The notes below the pieces were generated by a model. The model had not been told where the DNA came from and did not search any database. It was given only the letters and a program-made list of their open reading frames with translations. This document shows, one piece after another, positions 43,100 to 50,583 of a DNA stretch of 64,000 nt (position 1 is the stretch's first letter; the number at the start of each line of letters is the position of its first letter). The stretch covers positions 248,001-312,000 of the forward strand of contig CAWGIX010000006.1 of assembly GCA_963822705.1 (NCBI GenBank). The letters are read 5' to 3'. A program made the translations under genes and the position numbers. The stretch is from CAVRQM01 sp963822705 (GTDB lineage Bacteria > Pseudomonadota > Alphaproteobacteria > Acetobacterales > Acetobacteraceae).

Positions 43100-43827
43100 T
43101 GAGCGGGTCCAGCGGCCGGATTGTTCGGGTGCTTCTGGCGGACGACCATCCGCTGGTGATTGGCGGCGTGCGCGCGCTGCTGTCGCAGTCGTCGCAGCTG
43201 CTGCTGGTCGCCGAGGAGCAGGACGGACGCGCGGCGCTGCGCAGCGCACGCGAGCTGCGGCCGGACGTGGCCGTGCTCGATCTCTCGATGCCGTTCCTGA
43301 ACGGCATCCAGGTGGCACAGGTGCTGACGGCGGAGCACCCCGAGTGCCGCGCCGTCATCCTGACGGTACATGAGGACCGTGCCTATCTGCGCCAGGCCCT
43401 GGATGCCGGTATCGCCGGCTACGTGCTGAAACGCTCGGCGCCGGAGCGGTTGGTACAGGCAATTTTCTCGGTTGCTGCGGGCGGAGTTTACGTCGACCCG
43501 GCAATCGCCACCCTGCTGGTGCCGCCCGGTGCCCAGGTACGCAACCGAGCCACCCCGGGAGCCGGTCCGGGGCTCAGCGAACGCGAAGACGAGGTGATTC
43601 GCCTGATCGCCGCGGGTTTTTCCAACAAGGAAGTCTCGCACCGGCTCGGCATCGGGCTGAAGACGGCGGAGACATATCGCGCCCGGGCGATGGAAAAGCT
43701 GGGGTTCGTGTCGCGTGTGGAACTGGTGCGCTATGCGTTGGGGCAGGGCTGGCTGACGGGCGAGGCTCCGGCCGCACCGAGGCTGGTTCCGGGAACCGAC
43801 AAGGGGGCGAGTACCCGGACGGCGTGA
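43099..43827 (+). CDS. NarL/FixJ-family response regulator
   Basis: 242 residues starting at the ATG that overlaps the kinase stop. The receiver domain has VLLADDHPLVIGGVRALL, the phospho-acceptor Asp in VAVLDLSMPFLNGIQVA, the Thr switch in VILTVHEDRAYL and the Lys in GYVLKRSAPE. The LuxR-type DNA-binding domain is LSEREDEVIRLIAAGFSNKE, then GIGLKTAETYRARAMEKLG. It is the cognate regulator of the NarX-type kinase. Target genes are unknown; the divergent secreted protein upstream of the kinase is one candidate. Confidence 0.88.
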   Translation: MSGSSGRIVRVLLADDHPLVIGGVRALLSQSSQLLLVAEEQDGRAALRSARELRPDVAVLDLSMPFLNGIQVAQVLTAEHPECRAVILTVHEDRAYLRQALDAGIAGYVLKRSAPERLVQAIFSVAAGGVYVDPAIATLLVPPGAQVRNRATPGAGPGLSEREDEVIRLIAAGFSNKEVSHRLGIGLKTAETYRARAMEKLGFVSRVELVRYALGQGWLTGEAPAAPRLVPGTDKGASTRTA

Positions 43828-43927
43828 TTGAACGCATTACCGCACCTGACGCTGCCCGGGGCGTATGGTGCTCCTCGCCCTGATGCGACGCTGGCCGCTG
43901 ATACCGTTTCAGGTGCCCGGGTGCGCC

Positions 43928-44602
43928 TCAAAACCTCTCCGACCAGGGCCGCAAGTCCGCCTCATGCGTCCACGCGGAGCGGGGCTGGTGGTGCAAGGCT
44001 ACGTACAGCGCCGCGATCGCGTCCGGGTCGAGGCGTGTGTCCTCGCCACCCGCGGGGCCGATCTGACCGTCGACGATCACATGCGCCACGTGCAGCCCCT
44101 GCGGCCCGAGTTCGCGGGCCATGCTTTGCGCCAGCGCCCGCAGCGCAAATTTCGGGCTGGCCAGGTTGGCGAAACGGGCCGAGCCGCGCAGTGAGGCGGT
44201 GGCGCCGGTGAACAGCAGCGTGCCCCGCCCGCGAGGAAGCATCTTGCGCGCGACGGCCTGCCCTACCAAAAATCCGGCAAAGGCGCCGACCCGCCAGCAG
44301 CGCTCGAACTCTTCCGGCGTGGTCTCCAGAATGCCGCCGGGTGCGAATGCGCCGGCGTTGAACACGGCAACGGCGAGCGGACCCAGATCGCTCTCGACCT
44401 GTGCCACGGCTTTGCTCACCTGCGCCGGATCGGTGAGGTCGCATACCAGGGGTAGCAGCGCCGGGTCGGAGCCGGTCATCGCGTGTAGCCGCCCCGCGTT
44501 GCGCGCCAACAGCGCCACGCGCAAACCTTCGGTGGCGAAAGCGCGGGCGAGGGACAGGCCGAGGCCCGGCCCGGCTCCGGCCACCAACGCGCTTTCGGTC
44601 AT
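43928..44602 (-). CDS. SDR-family oxidoreductase lacking the catalytic Tyr
   Basis: 224 residues. The cofactor motif is LVAGAGPGLGLSLARAF, then VFNAGAFAPGGILE (NAG motif) and GRGTLLFTGATASLRGSARF. Where classical SDRs have YxxxK, the sequence is FANLASPKFALRALAQSMAR, so the Lys is kept but the Tyr is Leu. A subgroup of SDRs shares this pattern. It may bind NAD(P) without normal dehydrogenase chemistry, or use another acid. ATG 44602 overlaps the Nudix stop (ATGA), so the two are co-translated. Confidence 0.75.
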   Translation of the reverse strand: MTESALVAGAGPGLGLSLARAFATEGLRVALLARNAGRLHAMTGSDPALLPLVCDLTDPAQVSKAVAQVESDLGPLAVAVFNAGAFAPGGILETTPEEFERCWRVGAFAGFLVGQAVARKMLPRGRGTLLFTGATASLRGSARFANLASPKFALRALAQSMARELGPQGLHVAHVIVDGQIGPAGGEDTRLDPDAIAALYVALHHQPRSAWTHEADLRPWSERF

Positions 44603-45375
44603 GTCGGCATTCCCAGCCGGCGAAACAGGTCGATCAGCACCAGGTTCACGTTGAACTTGAAATCATCGGTGTCGCGCACCGTGGCATAGACGTGCTCGAT
44701 CGGCCATAGCTCGAAACGTTCGATCTCGTCGTCCTCCGGGTGGGGCACGAAGTGTTCCGGCAATTCCAGGTCGTAGCAGTAGAGCACGTCCCGTCGCAGG
44801 CCCTCCGGCCGCTCCATGGCATAGGCGATTCGTCCCACTCTTGTGGCGCCGCGCGCCATAGGCTCGGGGATCGCCGCTTCCTCCTCCGCCTCCTTGACCA
44901 GCGTCTGCAGCGGCGACAGTCCGGCCGGGACACCGCCCGCCACCACATTGTCGAGCTTGCCGGGGTCGAGCAGCTTATGCGCCGCGCGCTTGCCTACCCA
45001 CACATGCAGTCCGCCGGCGCGGCGCACGAGGCCGTTGAGGTGCGCGCCAAGTGCCAGCACGCCGAACGCGGGCAGCGCGCCGCGGTCCAGTTGCGCCAAA
45101 ACCGGCCCATCCTCGTCGGCACGTACGTCAAAGGGCTCGCTGCGCCAGTGCAGCACGTCACGATCGCTCAGCGCACGTGCCGCCTCCTGCAAAGCCTCGG
45201 GCCGGTCGACCGCGACCGTGTCCGGGCCGACCCGGAAGCCCGGCAGGCGGTCGAGATAGCGTGAAAATTCCGGGCGGACCCAGCCCACCTGCTCGCTGCC
45301 GAGGCGCAGCGGAAGCCGGTCGCCCGGCAATCTTGCGTTGTCGCAGGCGGCGAAATGGCGGTCGAATGCGTGCAT
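44599..45375 (-). CDS. DUF4743/Nudix hydrolase
   Basis: 258 residues. The N-terminal half (DUF4743) has FRVGPDTVAVDRPEALQEAA and LHWRSEPFDVRAD. The C-terminal Nudix fold has LHVWVGKRAAHKLLDPGKLD followed by the Nudix box VVAGGVPAGLSPLQTLVKEA with EEEAAI, and LYCYDLELPEHFVPHPEDDE. The box departs from the consensus in a way usual for this subfamily (Lys for Arg). Relatives include fungal thiamine-diphosphate-related Nudix proteins. The substrate is unknown. It is divergent from the ABC exporter. Confidence 0.82.
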   Translation of the reverse strand: MHAFDRHFAACDNARLPGDRLPLRLGSEQVGWVRPEFSRYLDRLPGFRVGPDTVAVDRPEALQEAARALSDRDVLHWRSEPFDVRADEDGPVLAQLDRGALPAFGVLALGAHLNGLVRRAGGLHVWVGKRAAHKLLDPGKLDNVVAGGVPAGLSPLQTLVKEAEEEAAIPEPMARGATRVGRIAYAMERPEGLRRDVLYCYDLELPEHFVPHPEDDEIERFELWPIEHVYATVRDTDDFKFNVNLVLIDLFRRLGMPT

Positions 45376-45483
45376 CCCCGCCGATAGCGCGGCCCGGCGC
45401 GCGTGCCCAGCGCAATCCCGGTCAACAGTCCGGGGGTGCTACGAGGTCTTTGCGCCCGCCCCCCGCCATGCCACATCCGATCC

Positions 45484-47349
45484 ATGGCCCATACTCGATC
45501 CGGCCCCGCGCCGGCGCTGCAGCTCGGGGCGGAGCGCCCGGCGCTTGCCACGATCCGCTCGCTGCTGCCGTATCTGTGGCCGAAGGGCGACCATTCCGCA
45601 CATCTACGCGTCGTGGCCGCCGCCATCTTCCTGGTGGCGGCCAAGATCGCCACGGTCTACGTGCCGCTGGTCTACAGCCACGCGGTCGACGCGCTGGCGC
45701 CGAAACACGGACCGATGCTGGCGCTCCCGGTCGCTCTGATCGCCGGCTACGGCCTGCTGCGCATCGCCTCCGCCGGGTTCGGCGAGTTGCGCGACGCGGT
45801 GTTCGCCAGTGTCCAGCAACGCACCGTGCGCATGGTGGCGCTAAAGACGTTCAGGCACCTGCACCGCCTGTCGCTGCGGTTTCATCTCGACCGCCAGACC
45901 GGCGGCCTTTCGCGCGCGGTGGATCGCGGCACGAAGGGGATCGAGAGCGTGCTGCGGCTGGCCGTGTTCAACATCATCCCGACCATCCTTGAGCTGCTGC
46001 TGGTCACGGTGTTTCTGTGGACGCTGTTCGATTGGCGCTATGCCGCGCTGACGTTCTCCGCGGTCGCCCTGTACATGTATTTCACTCTGGCGTTCACCAA
46101 CTGGCGCGTGAAATTCCGGCGCACGATGAACGAGGTGGACTCCGAGGCGCAGACCAAGGCGGTAGACAGCCTGCTGAACTACGAAACGGTCAAGTATTTT
46201 GGCAACGAAGGTCATGAGGCCCGCCGCTATGACGACGCACTCATGCGCTACGAGCGAGCGGCGGTGAAAAGCCAGGTCACGCTGAACATGCTGAACATCG
46301 GCCAGGCCGCGATCATCGCGGTGGGCCTGGCCTTGATCATGCTCATGGCCGCCGACGGCGTGCGCGCCGGCACGATGACGGTGGGAAAATTCGTGTTGGT
46401 CAACACGTATCTGATGCAGCTGTACCAGCCGCTCAACTTCCTGGGCTTCGTTTATCGGGAGATCAAGCAGGGTCTGGTGGACATGGAGAGCATGTTCCGC
46501 CTGATGGAGATGAACGAGGAAGTGGCGGACCGACCAGGGGCGGCGGCACTCGCGCCTCCGCAGGCCGGACGGGCGGCGGGCGAGGTCGCGTTTGAGGACG
46601 TGCATTTCGGCTACCGGCCCGACCGCGAGATCCTGAAGGGGGTGTCGTTCCGCATTCCGGCCGGGCGGTCGCTGGCGGTGGTGGGACCCACCGGGGCGGG
46701 CAAAAGCACGATCAGCCGGCTGCTGTTCCGCTTTTACGACGCCACCGGCGGGCGCGTGCTGATTGACGGGCAGGACGTGCGCGATGTGACGCAGGACAGT
46801 TTGCGTGCCGCCATCGGCGTGGTGCCGCAGGACACGGTGCTGTTCAACGACACGATCCGATACAACATCGCTTATGGGCGGCCGGGCTCCTCGCAGGCCG
46901 AAATCGAGCAGGCGGCGCGCATGGCGCAGGTGCATGATTTCGTCCGCCGGCTGCCGCAGGGCTACGATACGCGGGTGGGCGAGCGCGGCCTGAAACTGTC
47001 GGGCGGCGAAAAGCAGCGCGTGGCGATCGCCCGCACCATCCTGAAAAACCCACGCATCCTGATTTTGGACGAGGCGACCAGTGCCTTGGACACGCGCACC
47101 GAGCAGGACATCGCGGCAGCCTTGCGCACGGTGGCGGCGCATCGGACCACGCTGACGATCGCGCACCGGCTCTCCACCGTGGTCGATTCCGACCAGATTA
47201 TAGTGCTGGACAACGGCGCGGTGGCGGAGCGCGGGCGTCACGACGAGTTGCTGGCGCTCGGCGGGCTGTATGCGGCGATGTGGGCGCGCCAGCAGGAGCA
47301 GGACGCCGAGGCGGCGTTCGCGTCGCCGGAGCCCTTGGCGGCCGAGTAG
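45484..47349 (+). CDS. Atm1-type ABC exporter (Fe-S/heavy metal)
   Basis: 621 residues from ATG 45484. Six membrane segments at about 45-320 carry the Atm1 signature LHRLSLRFHLDRQTGGLSRA followed by VDRGTKGIES, and VDSLLNYETVKYFGNEGHEA. The ATPase has Walker A VVGPTGAGKSTISRLL, Q-loop GVVPQDTVLFNDTIRYNI, signature LKLSGGEKQRVAIAR, Walker B ILILDEATSALD and the His switch TIAHRLSTV. Bacterial Atm1 exports glutathione-linked metals or sulfur species. The exporter half forms a homodimer. rpmB follows 75 bases later. Confidence 0.88.
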   Translation: MAHTRSGPAPALQLGAERPALATIRSLLPYLWPKGDHSAHLRVVAAAIFLVAAKIATVYVPLVYSHAVDALAPKHGPMLALPVALIAGYGLLRIASAGFGELRDAVFASVQQRTVRMVALKTFRHLHRLSLRFHLDRQTGGLSRAVDRGTKGIESVLRLAVFNIIPTILELLLVTVFLWTLFDWRYAALTFSAVALYMYFTLAFTNWRVKFRRTMNEVDSEAQTKAVDSLLNYETVKYFGNEGHEARRYDDALMRYERAAVKSQVTLNMLNIGQAAIIAVGLALIMLMAADGVRAGTMTVGKFVLVNTYLMQLYQPLNFLGFVYREIKQGLVDMESMFRLMEMNEEVADRPGAAALAPPQAGRAAGEVAFEDVHFGYRPDREILKGVSFRIPAGRSLAVVGPTGAGKSTISRLLFRFYDATGGRVLIDGQDVRDVTQDSLRAAIGVVPQDTVLFNDTIRYNIAYGRPGSSQAEIEQAARMAQVHDFVRRLPQGYDTRVGERGLKLSGGEKQRVAIARTILKNPRILILDEATSALDTRTEQDIAAALRTVAAHRTTLTIAHRLSTVVDSDQIIVLDNGAVAERGRHDELLALGGLYAAMWARQQEQDAEAAFASPEPLAAE

Positions 47350-47362
47350 CGGAGAACGGTCC

Positions 47363-47392
47363 TTGACGGGGGGCAGCCCGGTTCGCCATACA
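47363..47392 (+). promoter_or_regulatory. Candidate promoter of rpmB
   Basis: TTGACG (47363-47368) and CATACA (47387-47392) are 18 bases apart and 33 bases before the rpmB ATG. Confidence 0.45.
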
Positions 47393-47424
47393 CCCGGCTC
47401 CCTGCGAACCGGATGGTGACCAAC

Positions 47425-47724
47425 ATGTCGCGCCGCTGCCAGATCACCGGCAAGGGCGTGCTGACCGGCAACAACGTCAGCCACGCCAACAACAAGACCC
47501 GCCGCCGCTTCCTGCCGAACCTGCAGGAAACCTCGCTGCTGTCCGACGCGCTCGGCCACGACATAAAACTGCGCCTGTCGACGCGGGCGATCCGCACCGT
47601 GGAGCGCAAGGGCGGGATCGACGCGTTTCTGTCCAACACGCCCGACCGACGGCTGCCCGCGGTGGCGCTGACGGTAAAGCGCCGCATCCTGCGCGCGCGG
47701 CAAAGGCGCGACGCCTCCGCGTGA
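47425..47724 (+). CDS. rpmB: 50S ribosomal protein L28
   Basis: 99 residues from ATG 47425: MSRRCQITGKGVLTGNNVSH, then ANNKTRRRFLPNLQ, VKLR-type DIKLRLSTRAIRTVERKGGI and DAFL. Length and motifs fit alphaproteobacterial L28, which is longer than the E. coli form. The start follows the family; an upstream ATG four codons earlier is less likely. Confidence 0.95.
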   Translation: MSRRCQITGKGVLTGNNVSHANNKTRRRFLPNLQETSLLSDALGHDIKLRLSTRAIRTVERKGGIDAFLSNTPDRRLPAVALTVKRRILRARQRRDASA

Positions 47725-47788
47725 TGCGTCGGCCCGCGGGAGCGCATTAACCGCGGGTTGGGCGATCGATGCGATCGTGGCGCCCACC

Positions 47789-48565
47789 ATGATCGTCGAT
47801 TTTGTTGCCCTGATCGCCATCGTCGGACTGACCGTCTATTGTGGGCGCCAGCGCGCGGCGCGCGGCGCAATGGCCCGGGCACTGGCCGCATCCGAGCTTG
47901 GACGCACAGAACTGCAGCGCGCCGCCCGCCTGGCCGGGGCCGAGTTACGCGACGCCTGCTTGCGGCTGCATGGCCAGGCCGGCGCGCTGCGCGGTGCTGG
48001 TGATGATGGAAACGCCGCAGTGCTGGCCGCCCTGGCGGAGCGTTGCGTCATGTTGGCCGAGGATCTGGCCGGTGGCGTCACTCCACCCCCGGCCGCTGCC
48101 CTGCGCGAGGAAGCCATCGATCTGCTGGCCTGCGCGCAGGAAGCGATGGCGGGGATCGAGGCCACCATCGCGCCGGGGCGGCGCCGCTTTCGGCTGCATC
48201 CCCCCGCCGGACCGCGCTGCGTGTGGGCGGACCGCCGGGCCGTACGTCAGGCATTGGGTCGGGTTCTTGGCGAGGCCATGCTCAGCACCAGCCAGGACGA
48301 CAACATAACCGTCTCCCTCGAAACCGCCGACGAGGGCGGCCTCGCGGTGGTAGTGGAGGACGAAGGTATCGGCCTGGCCGCCCCCGAGCCCGCCGGCGCC
48401 GCATTCCGCGATAGTCGCGGCATCGGCGTGCGCCTCGCCCTTTGCCGTGCGCTGATGGAGGCGCATGGGGGCCGGCTGGATGTTCTGGCAGCGCTCGGCG
48501 CAGGGACGCGGGTAAGCTTGGTGTTCCCCTCCGCGCGGGTGCGGATGGCGGCGGCCGGCTCCTGA
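47789..48565 (+). CDS. Membrane-anchored HATPase-domain protein, degenerate sensor kinase
   Basis: 258 residues. One N-terminal membrane segment (MIVDFVALIAIVGLTVYCGR) is followed by an Ala-rich helical region without a recognisable HisKA His motif. The C-terminal HATPase_c domain has AVRQALGRVLGEAMLSTSQ where the N-box Asn is Glu, then an intact VVVEDEGIGLAAPE and GIGVRLALCRALMEAHGG. ATP binding may persist, but autophosphorylation is doubtful. A GTG four codons earlier (47777) is an alternative start. No response regulator is adjacent. Confidence 0.65.
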   Translation: MIVDFVALIAIVGLTVYCGRQRAARGAMARALAASELGRTELQRAARLAGAELRDACLRLHGQAGALRGAGDDGNAAVLAALAERCVMLAEDLAGGVTPPPAAALREEAIDLLACAQEAMAGIEATIAPGRRRFRLHPPAGPRCVWADRRAVRQALGRVLGEAMLSTSQDDNITVSLETADEGGLAVVVEDEGIGLAAPEPAGAAFRDSRGIGVRLALCRALMEAHGGRLDVLAALGAGTRVSLVFPSARVRMAAAGS

Positions 48566-48641
48566 GCCGCCCGGCGCTGCCCGGTTTGACCCGGCCCGCC
48601 GGCCACCCGTAGCCTGGAGGTCGCGGCGGGGAGCGAACGCG

Positions 48642-49730
48642 TTGGCGAAGATCGCTGCAATCGACAGTGGGCTGTTTCGCATTCCGTTGCCTACCGTCCT
48701 GACCGACAGCACCCACGGCGAAATGCGCCAGTTCGAGCTTGTGACGGCTCGCGTGCGCGATGCGGACGGCGAGGAAGGCGTCGGCTATACATTCACCGTC
48801 GGCCGCAACGGCGGCGCGGTGCTCAGCGTGCTGGAGCGAGAATTTCCCGAGATCGTTGGCGGCGAGGATGCCGACCGGATCGAGCACTGCTGGAGCCGCC
48901 TGTTTTGGCAGACCCACTATGGCGGACGCGGCGGCCCGACTACGCTGGCGTTGTCGGCGCTGGACACGGCGCTGTGGGATTTGAAGGCCCGGCGGGCCAG
49001 AATGCCGCTATGGCGGCTGCTCGGCGGCCACGATCCGCGCGTGCCGTGCTATGCTGGCGGGATCGACCTCGACCTGAAGCTGGACGATCTTCTGCGCCAG
49101 ACCGACGCCAACCTGCGGCACGGCTTTCGCGCCATCAAGATGAAGGTGGGGCGTCCACGCCTGGCCGATGATGTCGCGCGTGTCGCCGCCATGCGCACCC
49201 ATCTCGGCGACGGGTTTCCGCTCATGGTCGACGCCAACATGAAATGGACGGCCGACGCAGCCATCCGTGCTGCGCGAGCTTTCGCGCCGTACGACCTGGT
49301 GTGGCTGGAGGAACCGGTCCCGCCGGACGATTTTGCCGGCCATGTACGCGTCGCACGCGAGGGCGGGCTGCCGATCGCGGCGGGGGAAAACTTGCGCAGC
49401 TTGTGGGACTTTGCCCACCTGATCGCGGCCGGGGGGGTGAGCTTTCCGGAGCCGGACGTGACCAATTGCGGCGGTGTTACCGCGTTCATGAAAATCGCGC
49501 ACTTGGCCGAGGCTTTTCATCTTCCGGTGACCTCGCACGGCGCGCATGACGTAACGGTGCAGTTGCTCGCGGCGGTGCCGAACCGCTCCTATCTGGAGGC
49601 GCACGGGTTCGGGCTGGACGCCTACATCGCCGAGCCGCTGGTCATCGAGGATGGTTTTGCCGTGGCACCCGAGCGGCCGGGCCACGGCATCGCGTTTGAC
49701 TGGGCAGCGCTGGAATCCATTCGCGTCTGA
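48642..49730 (+). CDS. Mandelate racemase/muconate lactonizing enzyme family protein
   Basis: 362 residues from TTG 48642, with GGGGAG upstream. An enolase-superfamily N-terminal capping domain is followed by a barrel with the catalytic KxK (K166, K168 in FRAIKMKVGRPRL), metal ligands D197 (VDANMKW), E223 or E224 (WLEEP) and E249 (AAGEN), and H299 (TSHGAHD). These residues fit acid-sugar dehydratases or racemases. Together with the next gene, a sorbitol dehydrogenase-like SDR, a role in polyol or sugar-acid catabolism is likely. The exact substrate is unknown. Confidence 0.82.
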   Translation: MAKIAAIDSGLFRIPLPTVLTDSTHGEMRQFELVTARVRDADGEEGVGYTFTVGRNGGAVLSVLEREFPEIVGGEDADRIEHCWSRLFWQTHYGGRGGPTTLALSALDTALWDLKARRARMPLWRLLGGHDPRVPCYAGGIDLDLKLDDLLRQTDANLRHGFRAIKMKVGRPRLADDVARVAAMRTHLGDGFPLMVDANMKWTADAAIRAARAFAPYDLVWLEEPVPPDDFAGHVRVAREGGLPIAAGENLRSLWDFAHLIAAGGVSFPEPDVTNCGGVTAFMKIAHLAEAFHLPVTSHGAHDVTVQLLAAVPNRSYLEAHGFGLDAYIAEPLVIEDGFAVAPERPGHGIAFDWAALESIRV

Positions 49731-49753
49731 AATCGAAAATGGTCGGAGGAACG

Positions 49754-50524
49754 ATGAAGCTGAAGGACAAGGTGGCGATCGTCACGGGCGGCGCCAGCGG
49801 AATCGGTCACGCGATCGCCGTGCGCTATGCGCAGGAAGGGGCGCGCGTGTGCATCGCCGATATCGGCGCCGATGCGGCGGCGAGTGCGGCAGGCAAGATC
49901 GGCAACGGCGCGTTCTCGATGGCGTTCGATTGCACGCGCCAGGATTCAATCGACGCGCTGGTGGCAGGCGTGATCTCGACCGCCGGGCGCATCGACATCC
50001 TGGTCAATGCCGCCGGCATCTTTGCCATGGCCCCTATCGAGGACGTGACGCGGGAGCACTGGGCCAAACTGCTCGCGGTGAACGTGGACGGAACGCTGTT
50101 CACCATGCAGGCGGTGGCGCGGCAGATGGTGCAGCAGGGAGGCGGCGGGAAAATCATCAATCTTGCGAGTCAGGCCGGAAGGCGCGGCGAGGCTCTGGTG
50201 CTGGGTTATTGCGCGTCCAAAGCCGCGGTCATCAGCATCACGCAGTCCGCTGGGCTGCGGCTGATCAAGCACGGCATCAACGTCAACGCCATCGCGCCCG
50301 GTGTGGTGGAGACGCCGATGTGGGAGTTCGTGGACCGCGAGTTCGCCCGCTACGAGAACCGCGCCATCGGGGAAACCAAGCGCATGGTCGGCGAGGGCGT
50401 GCCGTTCGGCCGTTTCGGCAAGCCGGAAGAATTCGGCGGCATCGCCGTGTTTCTTGCCTCGGCCGATTCGGATTATGTGGTGGCCCAGACCTATGGGGTG
50501 GACGGGGGCAACTGGATGGCCTGA
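49754..50524 (+). CDS. SDR polyol dehydrogenase, sorbitol/L-iditol 2-dehydrogenase-like
   Basis: 256 residues from ATG 49754 with GGAGGA upstream. Cofactor motif VTGGASGIGHAIAVRYAQEG with Asp in IADIG (NAD preference), NAAG motif in ILVNAAGIFAM, catalytic Ser and Tyr-Lys in NLASQAGRRGEALV and GYCASKAAVISI. The stretches HGINVNAIAPGVVETP, FARYENRAIGETKRMVGE and QTYGVDGGNWM closely resemble Rhodobacter-type sorbitol dehydrogenase PolS. It would oxidise a sugar alcohol to a ketose. It lies 23 bases after the enolase-superfamily gene and just before fumC. Confidence 0.85.
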   Translation: MKLKDKVAIVTGGASGIGHAIAVRYAQEGARVCIADIGADAAASAAGKIGNGAFSMAFDCTRQDSIDALVAGVISTAGRIDILVNAAGIFAMAPIEDVTREHWAKLLAVNVDGTLFTMQAVARQMVQQGGGGKIINLASQAGRRGEALVLGYCASKAAVISITQSAGLRLIKHGINVNAIAPGVVETPMWEFVDREFARYENRAIGETKRMVGEGVPFGRFGKPEEFGGIAVFLASADSDYVVAQTYGVDGGNWMA

Positions 50525-50535
50525 GCCGGCCCGGC

Positions 50536-50583
50536 GCAGAGGATTTTGGTCGCAGAGCAATTTGGTCGCAGAGGATTTTGGTC
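50536..50583 (+). repeat. Three tandem 16-bp units carrying repeated ribosome-binding sites
   Basis: GCAGAGGATTTTGGTC (50536-50551), GCAGAGCAATTTGGTC (50552-50567) and GCAGAGGATTTTGGTC (50568-50583) abut directly, and the fumC GTG follows at 50584. Units one and three contain AGAGGA, a ribosome-binding-site match; the middle unit has lost it. Confidence 0.8.

Noticed and set aside
45841..47820. 659-codon minus-strand ORF across the ABC exporter
   Set aside because: Antisense to all ABC motifs; no recognisable domain.
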